Positions 24,837 to 37,300 of a stretch of 64,000 nucleotides of DNA are shown here, piece after piece; positions within the stretch are counted from its first letter, which is position 1; each line of letters opens with the position of its first letter. The stretch is taken from contig JAVTVJ010000566.1 of the NCBI GenBank assembly GCA_034509425.1, forward strand, positions 310,001 through 374,000. The letters are read 5' to 3'. The stretch comes from Eopsaltria australis (lineage: Eukaryota; Chordata; Aves; Passeriformes; Petroicidae). Made by a program: the position numbers and the translations under genes. Under the pieces are notes generated by a model. That model was not told the DNA's origin and searched no databases. It worked only from the letters and a program-made list of their open reading frames with translations.

Positions 24837-25080
24837 GGCACGGGCGCTGCCGCAGCCGCCGCGGGCTCGCCCCGCTCCTTCTCCCGTCCTTCCCCGTCTG
24901 CCTCTCCTCTCTCAGCTCTCTCCCTCCATCCTCAACAAACACCAGCACTAATCCTTTCCCTGTAAACCACTGCCGTTCCTGAACACCCCTACATTGGCTG
25001 TCGCTCCGGATGGAAGCTCGCCTTTCCCAGCTGCTTCAACCGAGGGATGGCAGCTAAACCTGCCGCTTTTCCGATTTTCG

Positions 25081-28000
25081 AGCATCCCAGCACAGCGCTG
25101 TCTTCGGGTAATCTGTGTACAAATACAGAAAACAGAAGACCCGTGTGCATATTTATGGGGAGCATAAAATCTGTAAAAGAACAACAGTACTGTTAAAAAA
25201 GCAGATGGAACATTGTGAGATTTACAGGGAGATGTGCATTTTTTTCCCGCTATCATACCACTATTTGTGAAAAGACATTAATTAATCAAAACAAGGATTG
25301 GTGAAAACACGTTCATTAACACTGAAAGATGAGCTGATAGGTCCAGATGCCTCTGCAGTGGAGAGATATATTTTTCTAAGCGCAAACACAGAGGTGCTGG
25401 TGTTGAGCTGGAAGTCATTTGGAAGTATTTTTGTCTCCTCACAACAGCACTCAGTGCCTGTTAGCAGCCTGCCTCTGCAGCAGCGAGGGCTGTTCAGCAC
25501 TGATGGCTTTTCAAGTTCAATAAAATCGTGCCTCAGACACGACTCTGCCTGAATTTCTCTGTGGAACAGAGGATTGCACAGCAGAGGACACTTGGGGAAG
25601 TTGGAATGAACACTTCAGGGTGCACACGATTGTTTGGTTCCTCTGTGAGTGCTGGGGGTGAGGTGGGATGGGATTTTTCATCCTGTTATTACGCACAACT
25701 TTTGGCTTCATAACTTCCCTACTGTTCAGCCTTTTTCTTTCTTTTTTTTTTTTTAATATTTCTTCGTAAATATTTTTTTATATTTCTGCTGAAAAAAAAA
25801 TCTGTCATTGGAGGAGCTCATAATATCCATTCCAATTTTAAACCTGTGACTTCTGGAAGAAGATTGCAGCCCTAAAAGGTTTGCTGTTTGAGGGGAGGGC
25901 ATGCAGAAGGAAAAGCCATAGGATGACTTCAAGTGTTGAACAATAAAACAGGAACAAAAAGCTTGCTATAAATAGTGCAATGGTCCCAGCTCTGTGAAGT
26001 ACTTAAGCATATGCCTAAATCTCTCCTTGTTCAACAAAGCACTTACATGTGCACTTGAGTTCTGCTGGAATAGAGCATTAAACACCAGGCCTGAGTGCTC
26101 GCTGGAATCAGGCGCTGTGTGCACAGGACAGACCCCAGGGAAGGGTGGTTTCCTCCACATGGCCCTGCTGTGCTGGGAGCCTTTGTGGGGTGATGTTTCA
26201 TAGGAAATACCTGACACTGTGCACTGACCAATTAACCTGGAGAGCTGTTGGGCATGAAAGTATTGCAGAGCAATTGTGGTCTGATATTCCAACAATTGTG
26301 CTCTGATATTCCAATAATTGTGTTCTTGTGTTGTTTGCAAACTGATCAGGCTTAATGATAGCTGCTGCTGCTTTTGTGACAGTAGGACCTGCATTGCCCA
26401 CTAAAGTGAATTTCCATTTTCTTTATAAAACCAATGCAGTGAGGATTTTCCTCATCTGCACCCAGGAGTTCAGAGCATTGGCTTCTCTCTCCACCCAGGT
26501 ATCCCAGTCAACACTCACAAGGAGTTTTCAAGTGCATCTCAAAACCATTTGGCTCTCAGTTTTAGAGTTATCTATATAAGATCTCCTACAATTTCTCAGA
26601 AAATACCATCTCTTATAATAAAATCTAGCTAACCATCTCAGTTTTTGAAGGTATTGCCCACTATGCAACTATTCTACAGGGATCCTGACTGCTGACAGCT
26701 ATTTTTAGCCATCTTATCTCTGGAAAGGCTCCACATAAATTTCATAGTGGTTGTTGTGGCTGGCTGGATCCATCAGAAAGTGATAATTAAAGCTGTGTCT
26801 CAATCAGGCGAAAATAATGAAAATACAATATATCCTGGTTTTTTACAGCATGGACATGTACAACCAGACATTTTTTTTCAATTGTGGGAATATGAAGGTC
26901 GTAAAACTTACATTTCCACTGAGATGGAAACTCCAGTGTGTCAGTCCCTCATCAGGGATTGCGAGGTGCAGATTGGCTTTTGAGAAACTTGCTCTGAGTC
27001 CCTGCTCTGACTGACAGTGCAGCTTTCACATCCCAGATCACTCAAAGTTAATCAGCCCAGGATTCCCCAAATGCATTTCAGAGTATTGGTTATCAGTCAC
27101 CTTCACAGCTGGGATAATTCCTAACATTTTTCTTTCCAATGGAAATCTGGGTGAATTAATGAGTGGTTGGACTTTTGATAAAGCAAAGGTCTGACCAAAA
27201 AATGTTCAGATGTTTTCATGAAACAGAGTTACCATGATGAATTCGTGGATGTATAAATAATAAAAATAGAAATAAATAAAAATATAAATATCTATACACA
27301 GGCATGTGTCAATTGGATCTACAAGACCACTTTCAAAAATATTACTTGAAGTGCTGGGGCTGTTTAAAAAGAAGTCTGTAGAGCCCAAGTCACACCCAGT
27401 GCTAATTGTCTGCCAGTCACAGCACTGGGGCTTTGTTTACTTCACTATTTCTCTGTTGAGTACCTCTGTGTACCTGTTTTGTGGGGGTGCATTAAATCTC
27501 TGCCAGGGAAAGCACATTGTAAGAATGGTTAATTCAAATGTTATACATTTGAGCTGATTAAAGAAATTCTAATCTGGATCCTTATGTAGGAAGTTATAAA
27601 AGGCTTTCATAATTTAAACCAGATCAAGTCTATAAAGTCATAATAAGCTCATGTAAATCTCCCCAGTGCAAGAGTTGAAAATTTTGAATTGTATAATTAA
27701 AAACACCCCTCTGTAAATACTTGAGTGAAAGTCCCTTGTTGCTTTGGATTCTGTTTGATTAGAGCAGATGGAGCTTTGGAGAAGGGCAATTTTGGGCTGA
27801 TTCAAAGGTCAGCTGTGACAAATCCTGGCCAGGGTCAGGACAGGCTCTGATTCCATGGGCTGCACTTGGCACTTGGATTTGCACAAAATGGGCTTTATCT
27901 CTGTGAGCTTCACACCGTGGGAGTGGCACTTTCTGTACCAAGGATCAAAATATCTGTTAGAAAAGGCATCAAAATACCAAAATCAGGCTGTGGAATGACA

Positions 28001-28394
28001 CAACTTTTGTTGAAATTAATGGAGGTTCACTATGGGATGTAATTAAACAGGTTGGTGGATAAGAAACTAATGAGCTGGTCTTTGTGAAATATGCAGAGAG
28101 AGAGTAACTTCCAGTAGGATATTGCCAGGGAAATGAGGGATTAGAATGGAAATAAACTGCTGAAGTGTTTGATGGTGTGATGCTGAAATGTACCTGCAAT
28201 GAGGCAGAGGAGTCCTGCAAAGTGTAACTCTCTGTCAGGCTTCCTCCTCGCTGAAAAGAACTGCAGCAGTTTTAATTAAATGTTCTGGAGCTATTTTCTC
28301 ACAGCTGCATGGCAAATAAATTCTTTCATTATTTGGTCAATGTTGGTATCACAGGCCTTTAAATCCTGCCTCCAGAAGAATGGAAAGTATTTTA

Positions 28395-28396
<2 letters not shown>
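25081..28396. other. Unique non-coding DNA
   Basis: AT-rich. A 22-bp tandem repeat lies at 26,271-26,325, and an A/T-rich low-complexity patch with repeated AAATA lies at 27,250-27,300. (AG)n of about ten bases is at 28,095. The open frames are short and unrecognised. The segment at about 26,580-26,720 has the look of a conserved element, but this is impression only. Confidence 0.6.
26271..26325 (+). repeat. 22-bp tandem repeat
   Basis: Two near-identical copies of a unit beginning CAATTGTG and containing TCTGATATTCCAA, at 26,271-26,292 and 26,293-26,314, followed by a partial third copy. Confidence 0.9.

Positions 28397-28433
<37 letters not shown>
28397..28433. repeat. (AT)n microsatellite
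   Basis: About 18 uninterrupted AT repeats. An ordinary polymorphic microsatellite. Confidence 0.95.
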
Positions 28434-28437
<4 letters not shown>

Positions 28438-31400
28438 CATTACTAATTTTAAATACAAAAAAAAATAATTATAATTTTTATCAAGAAAAATTATCCAAGA
28501 AATGGAATTGCCTCCTCTTCCTTTTAGGGAAAAAAAACCCCATTTTTCAAAGGCAGAATTTTATGAGTGTAAATTTTACATATTTAGGGGATATTGCAGG
28601 CAAAGCTGAACAAAACGGTCATGCTTATTCAGTTAACAAATATCCTTAATAAAGGAAAAAGCAGTGGGGAAACATGACCAGTCATGAATTCCTTTGCAGT
28701 GCCTTCTGTGCAGTTTTCTCAGCAGAATTTATCCTAAGCAGGGCTTCACCAGCTGGGCACGTTCTCCTCTCTCCCTTCCTCCTCCTTTCCTCCCTGGGAA
28801 ATTGAAATCAAATTGCATTGTGCAGCAGATTAGTGGTGAGTTCAGTAATCAACTTGCAGGGCAGGGATGACCTGGGAGCTTGGCTGTGAGTCCTCCCCCT
28901 CCCCCAAATCCAGAGCTGTGGCTTTTCCCTGCATCCTTCCTCTCTGACCAACCAGGGAATCTGGAAATGCACACAAAACCCATGAAAAATGCATCTGTCA
29001 CCTCAGAGCAATTTATTTGCTCGTTTCCAATTCTTGCTGAATTTCCAGGTTTCCTTCAGCCACATTCATGTTCCAGCTCCTGTGTGCCTGTGCTGGGCTC
29101 ATGCTGGAGGAGGCTGGGATTGGTGGCAGCTTTTGGTATTCCCTTTTCTCATCCTCACCCAGCAGGATTGGAGATGTTGGAGGTGCAGTGACAGTGCTCA
29201 AAATAGCTTTGGTCTGAGAAACTCAGCCTATCTTCAAGTTGGGTTTTTTCTCTCTCTCTCTCTTTAATATTTTTTTCCCCATTTTGTTATCCAAGATGCT
29301 TTTTTAGCACCACCAGGGCTGGCAGGAATTGAAGTTCTTCACAGATTAGTCCAGCTGTGGTAATCTTTGTTGGATTCATAGGAATAACACAACACTATTT
29401 GTTATTTCTATGAATTACAAATACTTCCAAATAACAAATACTTCCAAATAACAAATATAACAAATATATTTTATTTGTGCAAGATCATTATGAAGTCACG
29501 ACTTCTATTTAAATACATCATATATTAAAAATACATTTCCTAAGATGCTTATTAATATGCATAATAATGTCTCAGCTTTCTGAGGGGCAAATAACTTTTC
29601 ATGTAGGAATTACAAGGAGCTTCTGTGAAGCACTTCCTATCTATAAATATTTGTGAAACCCTGTCCAGCTATAAATAGTAAGGCAGGCTGGAGATGTGAT
29701 CTTAGAAGACACCAGATTCAGTGAGGATGGTGCTGGAGCTCTGGAGCCAATGAGGCACCAAGGAGGTGCTTTTTATAGATGAGTGTTTGGCCCTGATGAC
29801 ACACACAGATTAATAAATTGATTTATTTTCTGTTTCTGGCACAAGATTTTCTTTGCATCATCTCCATCATGTGTGATGTTTTCTTGTAAGTTGTAGTTCC
29901 TGGTATCAGATAATACTGCAAAAACACTTTTTTCTTTGACTTTCCTTAAAAAAAAATCCTTTATAATTGTGTAGAAAAATATTTTGAAATGCCTCAGATG
30001 TTTCTTAAAAAAGAAACAAACTGTCAATTCCCCCTCCTTCTTTCTCAGTTTTACAAGGAATTAACAGATTAGGATTTTTGTTTTCAATTTCTTGGTAATA
30101 ATGTCTCCACAAGATAATTCTGGGGCTGCTTTGGGAGCCAGCTCTCTGCTACAGCAGTCAGCATTAATACAGCTGCATGAAATTCCCAGTGTGTATCATT
30201 GCCCTTTCAATGCTCAATTGAGAGTGTAAAATAACATTTAAACTCACTGGGGCAGGAAGTGCAGGAAGGTGGAGCATCCAGTTGCCAGCAGGTTCACAGA
30301 CACAGAATCATTTAATGAACTTGAGAAAAGCAGCTGAAAATGAAGGAACTGCATCTTGAGTTGAATCCTTGGTGGGCTCTGTTGTACTCGAGCAGATTAC
30401 AGAAACCAAGGAGGAGCATTCAGCATTTTCCTGTGCTTAAAGAGAAAAAAAAGGGAGCTTTTTTCTATAGAAATTAAATCCCAAGTTCTGTTAGATAATC
30501 TCAAACTTAGTATTGAAGCCCCATGAATAAAACATTCCTATCAGCCGTGGTTCAGGGAATTTCAGTGTGATTATGGCAAGCAGAAACCGGTGCTGGAAGA
30601 AATCCCCCAAACAGTAACTCTAATTGTAGACTTAAACTTTCAGAGGATTCACCTTTCAAAAGCAGCATTTTCTATATGCAAAATGCTTTTTTAGGGAACA
30701 ATAAGGTATTCCCAGGTTAGACTATGTCTATTGAATAGTGTCTGTTTTCTGGGCAGTGTCGAGAGAGGCAGGGCTCCCACCTGAGCTCACTATTCAGCAC
30801 AGCCTGGGTGACTTCTGGGTGTTCTTGTGCTACAAACATGACAAGGATCTCTCCAGACAGCAGAGTTCAGTGCACTGGGTGTGTTTGCACTGGGAGAAGT
30901 TTCAGCTCTGATGACTGTGTGAGGTGGGCGCAGACATAAAAAATGAATTGTAATTCCCAGGGCTCTCCCAAAGGAGAGTGCAGGGAAATCCTTGGCTGAG
31001 TCTGCGGTAACTCCCAGGTGTGGAACAGTGTGTTCAGTGTCTCAGCATCCAGCTTCACTTCCCCTGACTTGTAACACTGGAAAACTGGAAAAAAATCAGT
31101 ATTTAGAAAGCTGAGATTGAACAGAAAGGAGCTGAGAGTTTACCTGAGGCAACCAGGCCAGGGCAAGTGAAGGAGATGCCCTGACCAAGAGAAGGTTGGT
31201 GTAAGATGGGGGGAAAATTTTCTTAGTTGTTTTTCTTTTTCTTTTTTTAATCTCAACTCAGGTAGAAGACAGCCCAATTAGTCCAAGAATTGGATAAAAA
31301 GAAAAATAAGATCATAGATGTTGAGAATCTTTGGAAAATGTCTTTATTGAATTGTTGGCATGAGTGAATTCTGAGGAGAATGAGAGGAAGAGGCAGCTGA

Positions 31401-34228
31401 TGAGGCAGAACCTTCACTGGCCATCATGCCTAAAACTCTGCAAAAAACCCTCACAGAAGCAGAGGGGAGTGGCAGAGGTTTATCCACAGCTGGTTTTGTG
31501 CTGGGTTTTATTTTTTCTCCTGTTAAACTGAAGATGGGCAACTGCCTCTGTGGGGAAAATGACAGAGCTGAAATGTGTGAATTGCAGCTGCTCTCCTGTC
31601 TGTGTGTCCACACTGACTCCAGGTATGGTTTTCCATTGCTTCAGTGTTCTGGGGACTGCAGGAAAAATGGAGATAAAGGCAAATTCCTAAGTGCCTTTGA
31701 ACTCTGTGGCCATGCTTGATATCTCCTCACTGTTCATCTGCTTTGGCATTTCTGATAAATCAGGGCTTTTCTTCAGAGAAGCGTTTCTCTAATCTGGTGC
31801 TTTATGGAGTCTCTCCCATGGCCATCAGTGGACCAACAGAAGGTCAATATGCAGAATAAATTAACAAGCTACCGCTGTGTTATTGTATTAGAGAAATTAA
31901 AAGTAATATAAATAAATGTTATCTTTGACAGATAATTAGTATATAAAGTATACAATGGGCAAAATACCTGAAAATAAGCACTTTATAGAATAATAGTATT
32001 GTTAGGCAGAGACATTAGTGTGTCAAAATCACATTTTAATTACAAATGTTTTTTAGGAAACATCAGTATGTTGTTCTTTTGCCTGCCCTCCTGATGATGT
32101 GATCTTTTGTAGTTCCCATAAAGAAGCAGAGAAGAAAACAGTTATTCAACAACAGTGGGCTAGGAACATGGCAATTAAAGCTGAATGCAATTCCAAGCTA
32201 TTGAATATGTAAACAAAATTGTCCATACATGTAATTTCTAATGGTGACCTGATCTCTGGCTCTGTACAGATGGACAGCCTGTTTCTCCTTCCTTAACAGT
32301 TCTTGCAAAAGATAAACTTTCCTTTCAATTTCTGCTGTTCAGCATGCATTAAGTACCTTTAATTTTCAGTATAGCTCCTCTTTATGTAGCTGTTTTGTGA
32401 GATGAGCTACAAACATTTCTAAAACCTAATTACAGAGACGTTTAATTGCTGTATAAATAAATGGGTTTGAACACAGACACGAGAATTCTCCGTGGAGTCA
32501 CTTGATGGTGTGCGTTGACTCTCAAATTCATTTTCTGGGTAAGAGGAACTGGCTGGGAAGTGGAACAGACCCAGCCCAGCAAAGCTTTGGGGGTTGCTGT
32601 AAATCTGTCAGTGACTCTCAGCAAAGATTGGAACCTCAGTTTGGTTTAGTGCTGCTCCAGCCCCGTTGGTAACCCCACGTCAATGATTCAAAATGTTTCA
32701 CAGCAAATTTAGAAATGCCAAGTTTTCAAGGAAATGATGTGAATGAGGAGAATAATGACTCGTGTGAGCAGAGGGGATAAACCTCTATGAAAGTGTCTGA
32801 AGCACTCAAAGGCCTCATGAATTACAGTGCCAAGGCAGGGCTGTGCTGTTTGAAGAGTTACCAAGTATTAATTGCAAACTTTTCAACCGTGACAGATTTA
32901 GGAAAGCCTAAAACCTGCTGCATTTGGTCTCGCTCGCAGCTGATTTTCCTGTTCTGTTTGATCTGGTTTTTGGGGCTCTTTGATTTGGCCAAGATAAGTG
33001 TGTGTGCACACAAACACAGAATTATTTAATTACCACTCGAGGTAAATGGTGAATGTGTGCCTGGACATAAACACACTCAGGCTGTCCTCAGGATCACCCA
33101 ATTACCACCCTGAGCAAATAATCTTCCTGTTTGCTGTGTCCTGGGGCACTAAAGGAATGTTTTCTCCTTTTGGTTTGTTTTAGGGGCAGTAGGCTGAGTG
33201 TTTTTCTGGAAGATGTCATTTCATGTCTGAGCACAGAAACATGGTAGAAGTGACTGTGAAAATTAGAAATACATTACACTTTCCTGGCATTTAAATGTTT
33301 TGATTTGTATGAGATTGTTTTGTGTGTCTCCTTTGCATCTTGCTAAATTTGCCATTTACACATACAGCACCATGATTAAAAATGGGATCTTGCCTAGATA
33401 CTATAGCAATATTGTGCAAATTTATTCTTTGCATGTGGACATAGACTTTTGTATATGTGTATCTAGATTTCTGTTTTTCTCATCTGTTTTGGGTTTTTCA
33501 TATTTTTGTTTCAAAGCTATTAACAGGAAGAATAAATCTCATACAGCTCTTATGAAATGCAATGTTTGGCCCATTCAGTGGCTAAAGGAACCTTGGCCAG
33601 TTTACCAGTAAATAGATGTATTAAGCAGAGAACTAAAAGTAAGATCAGAAAGTGATCACTAATTGGCATCCTGTAGGTCGAGCCAGAGACTACTGAGACA
33701 GAAATGATATTCATGCAGTGCATGAGTCCCACTGCAATAAAAATGAGTAATGACTGAGCTGCTTTCTCATCCCTGGAAGTGGCCCTGCCTCTCCTGGGCT
33801 GGAGTCCTGCCCTCTGGGGACTGCCCCTGCTCTGGGTGAGTGAGAGGCTGCAGGCTGCACAACCTTTTAGCCTTGCTGAAATATTCATTCTTTTCAGCAT
33901 TCCAAAGCATGCACAAAGGAATCAAAGTACAAATGCTGATTGTTGAGGAAGGAGGAGTCTGCAGGAGAAGAGCCCAGAACTTGCTATACCAAGCAAACCC
34001 CACAGCAATGTTGGTTATTTTCCTCTCTTCTTTAGCTGCTCCCTGGGCCCATCCTTTCTCTGTTTTAAAAAGGCAGAAGCCTTTCTATTTTGCCCTTTCA
34101 CTACTATAAATATTTAGGAAGGGCACTTCTTAATAATGGAAGTCCTTTGCCTCGGTTATCCCTGCTGAAGTTTTGGGTTTGAGACGGTGAACACACCTGA
34201 GTCCTGGAATATACTTTTACCTGTCTAC
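28434..34228. other. Unique non-coding DNA
   Basis: No recognised gene. (TC)n lies at 29,249-29,263. A 17-bp tandem repeat (ACAAATACTTCCAAATA) occurs twice at 29,417-29,450 and decays into AACAAATAT units. The stretch at about 29,490-29,570 is rich in ATTAATATGCAT-type motifs. The region at about 33,560-33,770 is repeat-like in feel, but I could not assign it. On the minus strand near 31,141-31,190, acceptor- and donor-like signals bound a 37-bp block, judged chance. Confidence 0.6.
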
Positions 34229-34330
34229 CTGTTAATATTCCTGTTAGTATTCCTGTTAATATTCCTGTTAGTATCCCTGTTAATACTCCTGTTGATACTC
34301 CTGTTGATACTCCTGTTGATACTCCTGTCA
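34229..34330 (+). repeat. 12-bp minisatellite
   Basis: About 8.5 tandem copies of a 12-bp unit (CTGTTAATATTC and variants such as CTGTTGATACTC). Because 12 is a multiple of three, one frame stays in register on each strand: plus reads as Leu/Ile-Leu-Leu repeats and minus as Thr-Gly-Val/Ile-x repeats. The variants change in order, from TTAATATT through TTAGTAT to TTGATACT, indicating stepwise expansion. Confidence 0.93.
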
Positions 34331-37300
34331 GCCCTGCCTGCCAGCACAGGTACCAGCTACAGGCCATGCTCCTGTATTAATGGTAGGGGCCCCTGCAGGA
34401 TCTCAGTGGATGATTTGACCCAGCTGTGAGGAGCAGACTTGCAATCCACACAGGACTAAAATCCCTGTGAATTATCCCTCAGCTAAAGTTGGTAAATTTT
34501 GTCTGCTTTCATATCACAGTGACTGAAACAAACATTTTGAAAGAATCAAAACAGGAATTTAAGTGAAACATTTACAGGATTGTTGGCAAAACACTGTATA
34601 AGGCTTTGCTTTTCAGCCTAAAATATTTGCCAGCTCAATTAAAATTAAATATTTTACAGATTTCCTTGAATTCAGGTGAATTTTGAAATGAAAACTGAAT
34701 AGTATATAAGATTTTAACATGAAACAATAAATTGTCGAAAATGAAGCACTTCACTTGGATTTCAAAATGAGATCTTTTACATTCTGAAACTTTTGCTCTC
34801 ACATTTTTTCCAGCTTAGCCTCTTGGTCAAATACGACTTAAACGGGAATTGGTTTTAGTCATGACCTCTTTCTCCTGCTCCTGCACTGCCCAGCTATCCC
34901 CAAGACAACCCTGATTTTTCCTGCTGGCTGTGTTATCTCTGATCCCACTGACTTCTGCACAATGTTCCTGTGCTAAGTGGATGTCATTTGGATGAGTGAC
35001 ATGCTCTTTACTCAGGTTTTCAGCCCACTGCATTTGGACCTCTCAAGAAAACTCAGCCCATTTGCTTCCAGCTTGCTGCTTGCTGAGTGATATGGAAAAC
35101 TCCTTGCCTAAGTATTGAAAGGAGGAAAATCTAAGATGTCTCTGTTTGTTCGTTCATATTCTAATTCTCTAAATGGATTGAAAGTCTGAAGAGTGGATTA
35201 TTTTTAGGTTCATCAAGAAAAGCACGCATCCATAATTCAGACCAGAGTAGACCTGTGCTCTGTGCCAGGGCTGTCATCTGAAATGAGTGCAGCTATTTCT
35301 TCATGCAGGGCATTTCCCACCAGCTGGGTACTGCAGGAGCTGGATGTGCTATTTAGGATGTGCATAGGAAAAGCAATATATGTGCTTTTATCTAATAAGT
35401 ATTCTAAAAGTTTTTTTTTGTTTGTTTGTTTTACTGTAGTTAGAAATTCTGCCATTGCAGACTTGGATTAAAATTGCTTAAATTTGGAAGAAATACTTAA
35501 TGAAGAGTTGGTGAAATTAAATTTCAGGTGGTAGAGGATGAGAGGAGGTGGAGTGCAGAGCTTCAGTCTCCTCTTGTGCAGCAGTGACTGTGGGGCTCAG
35601 TGGCATTTCTGTCACTTGCTCTGGAAACTCCTGTGTGTGTTATTGCTCATCTGCTAATGTTAATCATCAGTCCTGGTTTAAAATGCAAAATCTTCCTACT
35701 TTGATCTCCAGGCTCTCCCACAGCCCTGCCTAACACTGCTCTCAGGCAGGCTTTTCACAGGCCAGGTACTATTTGTCAAAAAAATCAAGAGAAAATGTCT
35801 GCCCACAAGTTTCTCATTTGCATATTCATCTGGGCATATCCCTGGCTCAGCCTGGGCTCCTCGTTCTTTTCCTTTCATTAAAATCCTCTGCTGTGCAATG
35901 AACTCATCACAGCACTTTCCCTCTCCCCTTTCCTTCTGGAGAAGAATTGCCTGTGTAAATCACTGAAATGGCATCACTGATTGCCACAGCCTTGTAATGT
36001 AGCTGCAACTCTGAGAATGATTCATCTTTGGATCTGCTCAAGGTCTCCAAATATGAAAGAAAGGAGAAATAGTTGGAATTATATAGAGAAAGTTCTGCTG
36101 AGAATTCTCCACGCTCCTTGAATCCCACTGAATAACTCCTGCAGATGATCAATATTGTCCATCAGGGGTTTTTTACCCAGCCATCCAATTAACTTTGTCC
36201 CCCAGTGATACACGGGAAAAACGAGACCAGCGTTTTGCTGGTACCTTCAGATTCTGCAGGTATGTTTTACACCAAAATCCAAAAGAAAAAGGATTTTTGT
36301 TTTCCAACTTGAACTATCACAAGAAGAACAGCAAGGGATAAATGACTTATCTGGAAGATTGAATTAGAATTTCCTTCGGGAGATGTTCTCCAGACACCTC
36401 TAGGCCTAACAGGGAGGAGGAATGGCCACCAGCTCTATCAGACAACCCACAAAATGCAGTGGCAAAATGCTGCTGTCACTGCCTCTGTGTTGGAAGGTGA
36501 ACACAAAGAATGGAGCAACTGGATTGCTGTAAGAGAAATGTAGCAGGAGCTGGACTATCTTCCCAAAGCCCACAGTCAAAGAGTGGAAGTGGAAGGTGTC
36601 AGAAGAAATCCCTGGCACAAGTGTGGGGTGGGCAGTGTCTGCTGGAACATCAGAGCCCTCTCTCTTGAAAATGCTGATACACTTATTTTTTATAAGTATT
36701 GGAGATAACCCTCCCCTAATGTGCCACACTGTTGGAAGTCCCTCATCTCCAAAACACAGCACCTACAAGACAGGTTTAAAGAGTTAAAATTCCCATAAGA
36801 GTTTTAACCAATGTCCTTTACTTATTCTCCAAAATTCTTAAAAGATGTAAATGTGTTCCCCACATCCCTCTGCCTGCAAACTGAAAAGAATCCAAAATTT
36901 CCCTGCCAGTAAAGGAGAGAGGGGGGAACTGTCTGAGGCAAACAAAAATGTTTTGGTGAAATAGGATTAGTTCTTAAATCTCAAAAAAGCTTGTGGAGTC
37001 ATGCAAAACAGAAAAGAGAGGTTTAGCCTGCATAGAAACAGAATCACATGAGTGCAATATCATTCAGACTTTCACTCATGTGACGTTTGGTTGTTGTTGG
37101 AGACAAATCTTTGAGAAAAGAAGTACAGTAGTTTTTATAGATAAGGAGCTCAATTTCCTTAGGTTTTTGCACTACGTGAAATACAATTATTGCAAGAGGG
37201 CTGGAGTGGCAATATGGAAAATACTCTCCTAATTTGGCTGCACGTGTGTTTTCTTTGAACAGTGAGTTGTTATTTTCTTATTCAGGGGGATGTGTGCTGG

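Larger units (their letters stand above)
24437..25080. promoter_or_regulatory. GC/CpG-rich block, possible minor CpG island
   Basis: CpG-rich ends (about 24,440-24,600 and 24,835-25,080) enclose a long pyrimidine tract. CpG density is clearly above the surroundings but lower than at 16 kb. Several frames on both strands are open throughout, an effect of low complexity. It might be an enhancer-type or alternative-promoter island, or simply repeat-driven GC enrichment. Confidence 0.4.

Noticed and set aside
24437..24982. Several frames of 74-181 codons on both strands in the C/T-rich block
   Set aside because: They are low-complexity translations of a pyrimidine repeat, open in many frames simultaneously, with no family resemblance.
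31141..31180. A 37-bp minus-strand exon-like block with acceptor and donor
   Set aside because: The acceptor is mediocre, the block is too short to judge coding potential, and no partner exons are visible.
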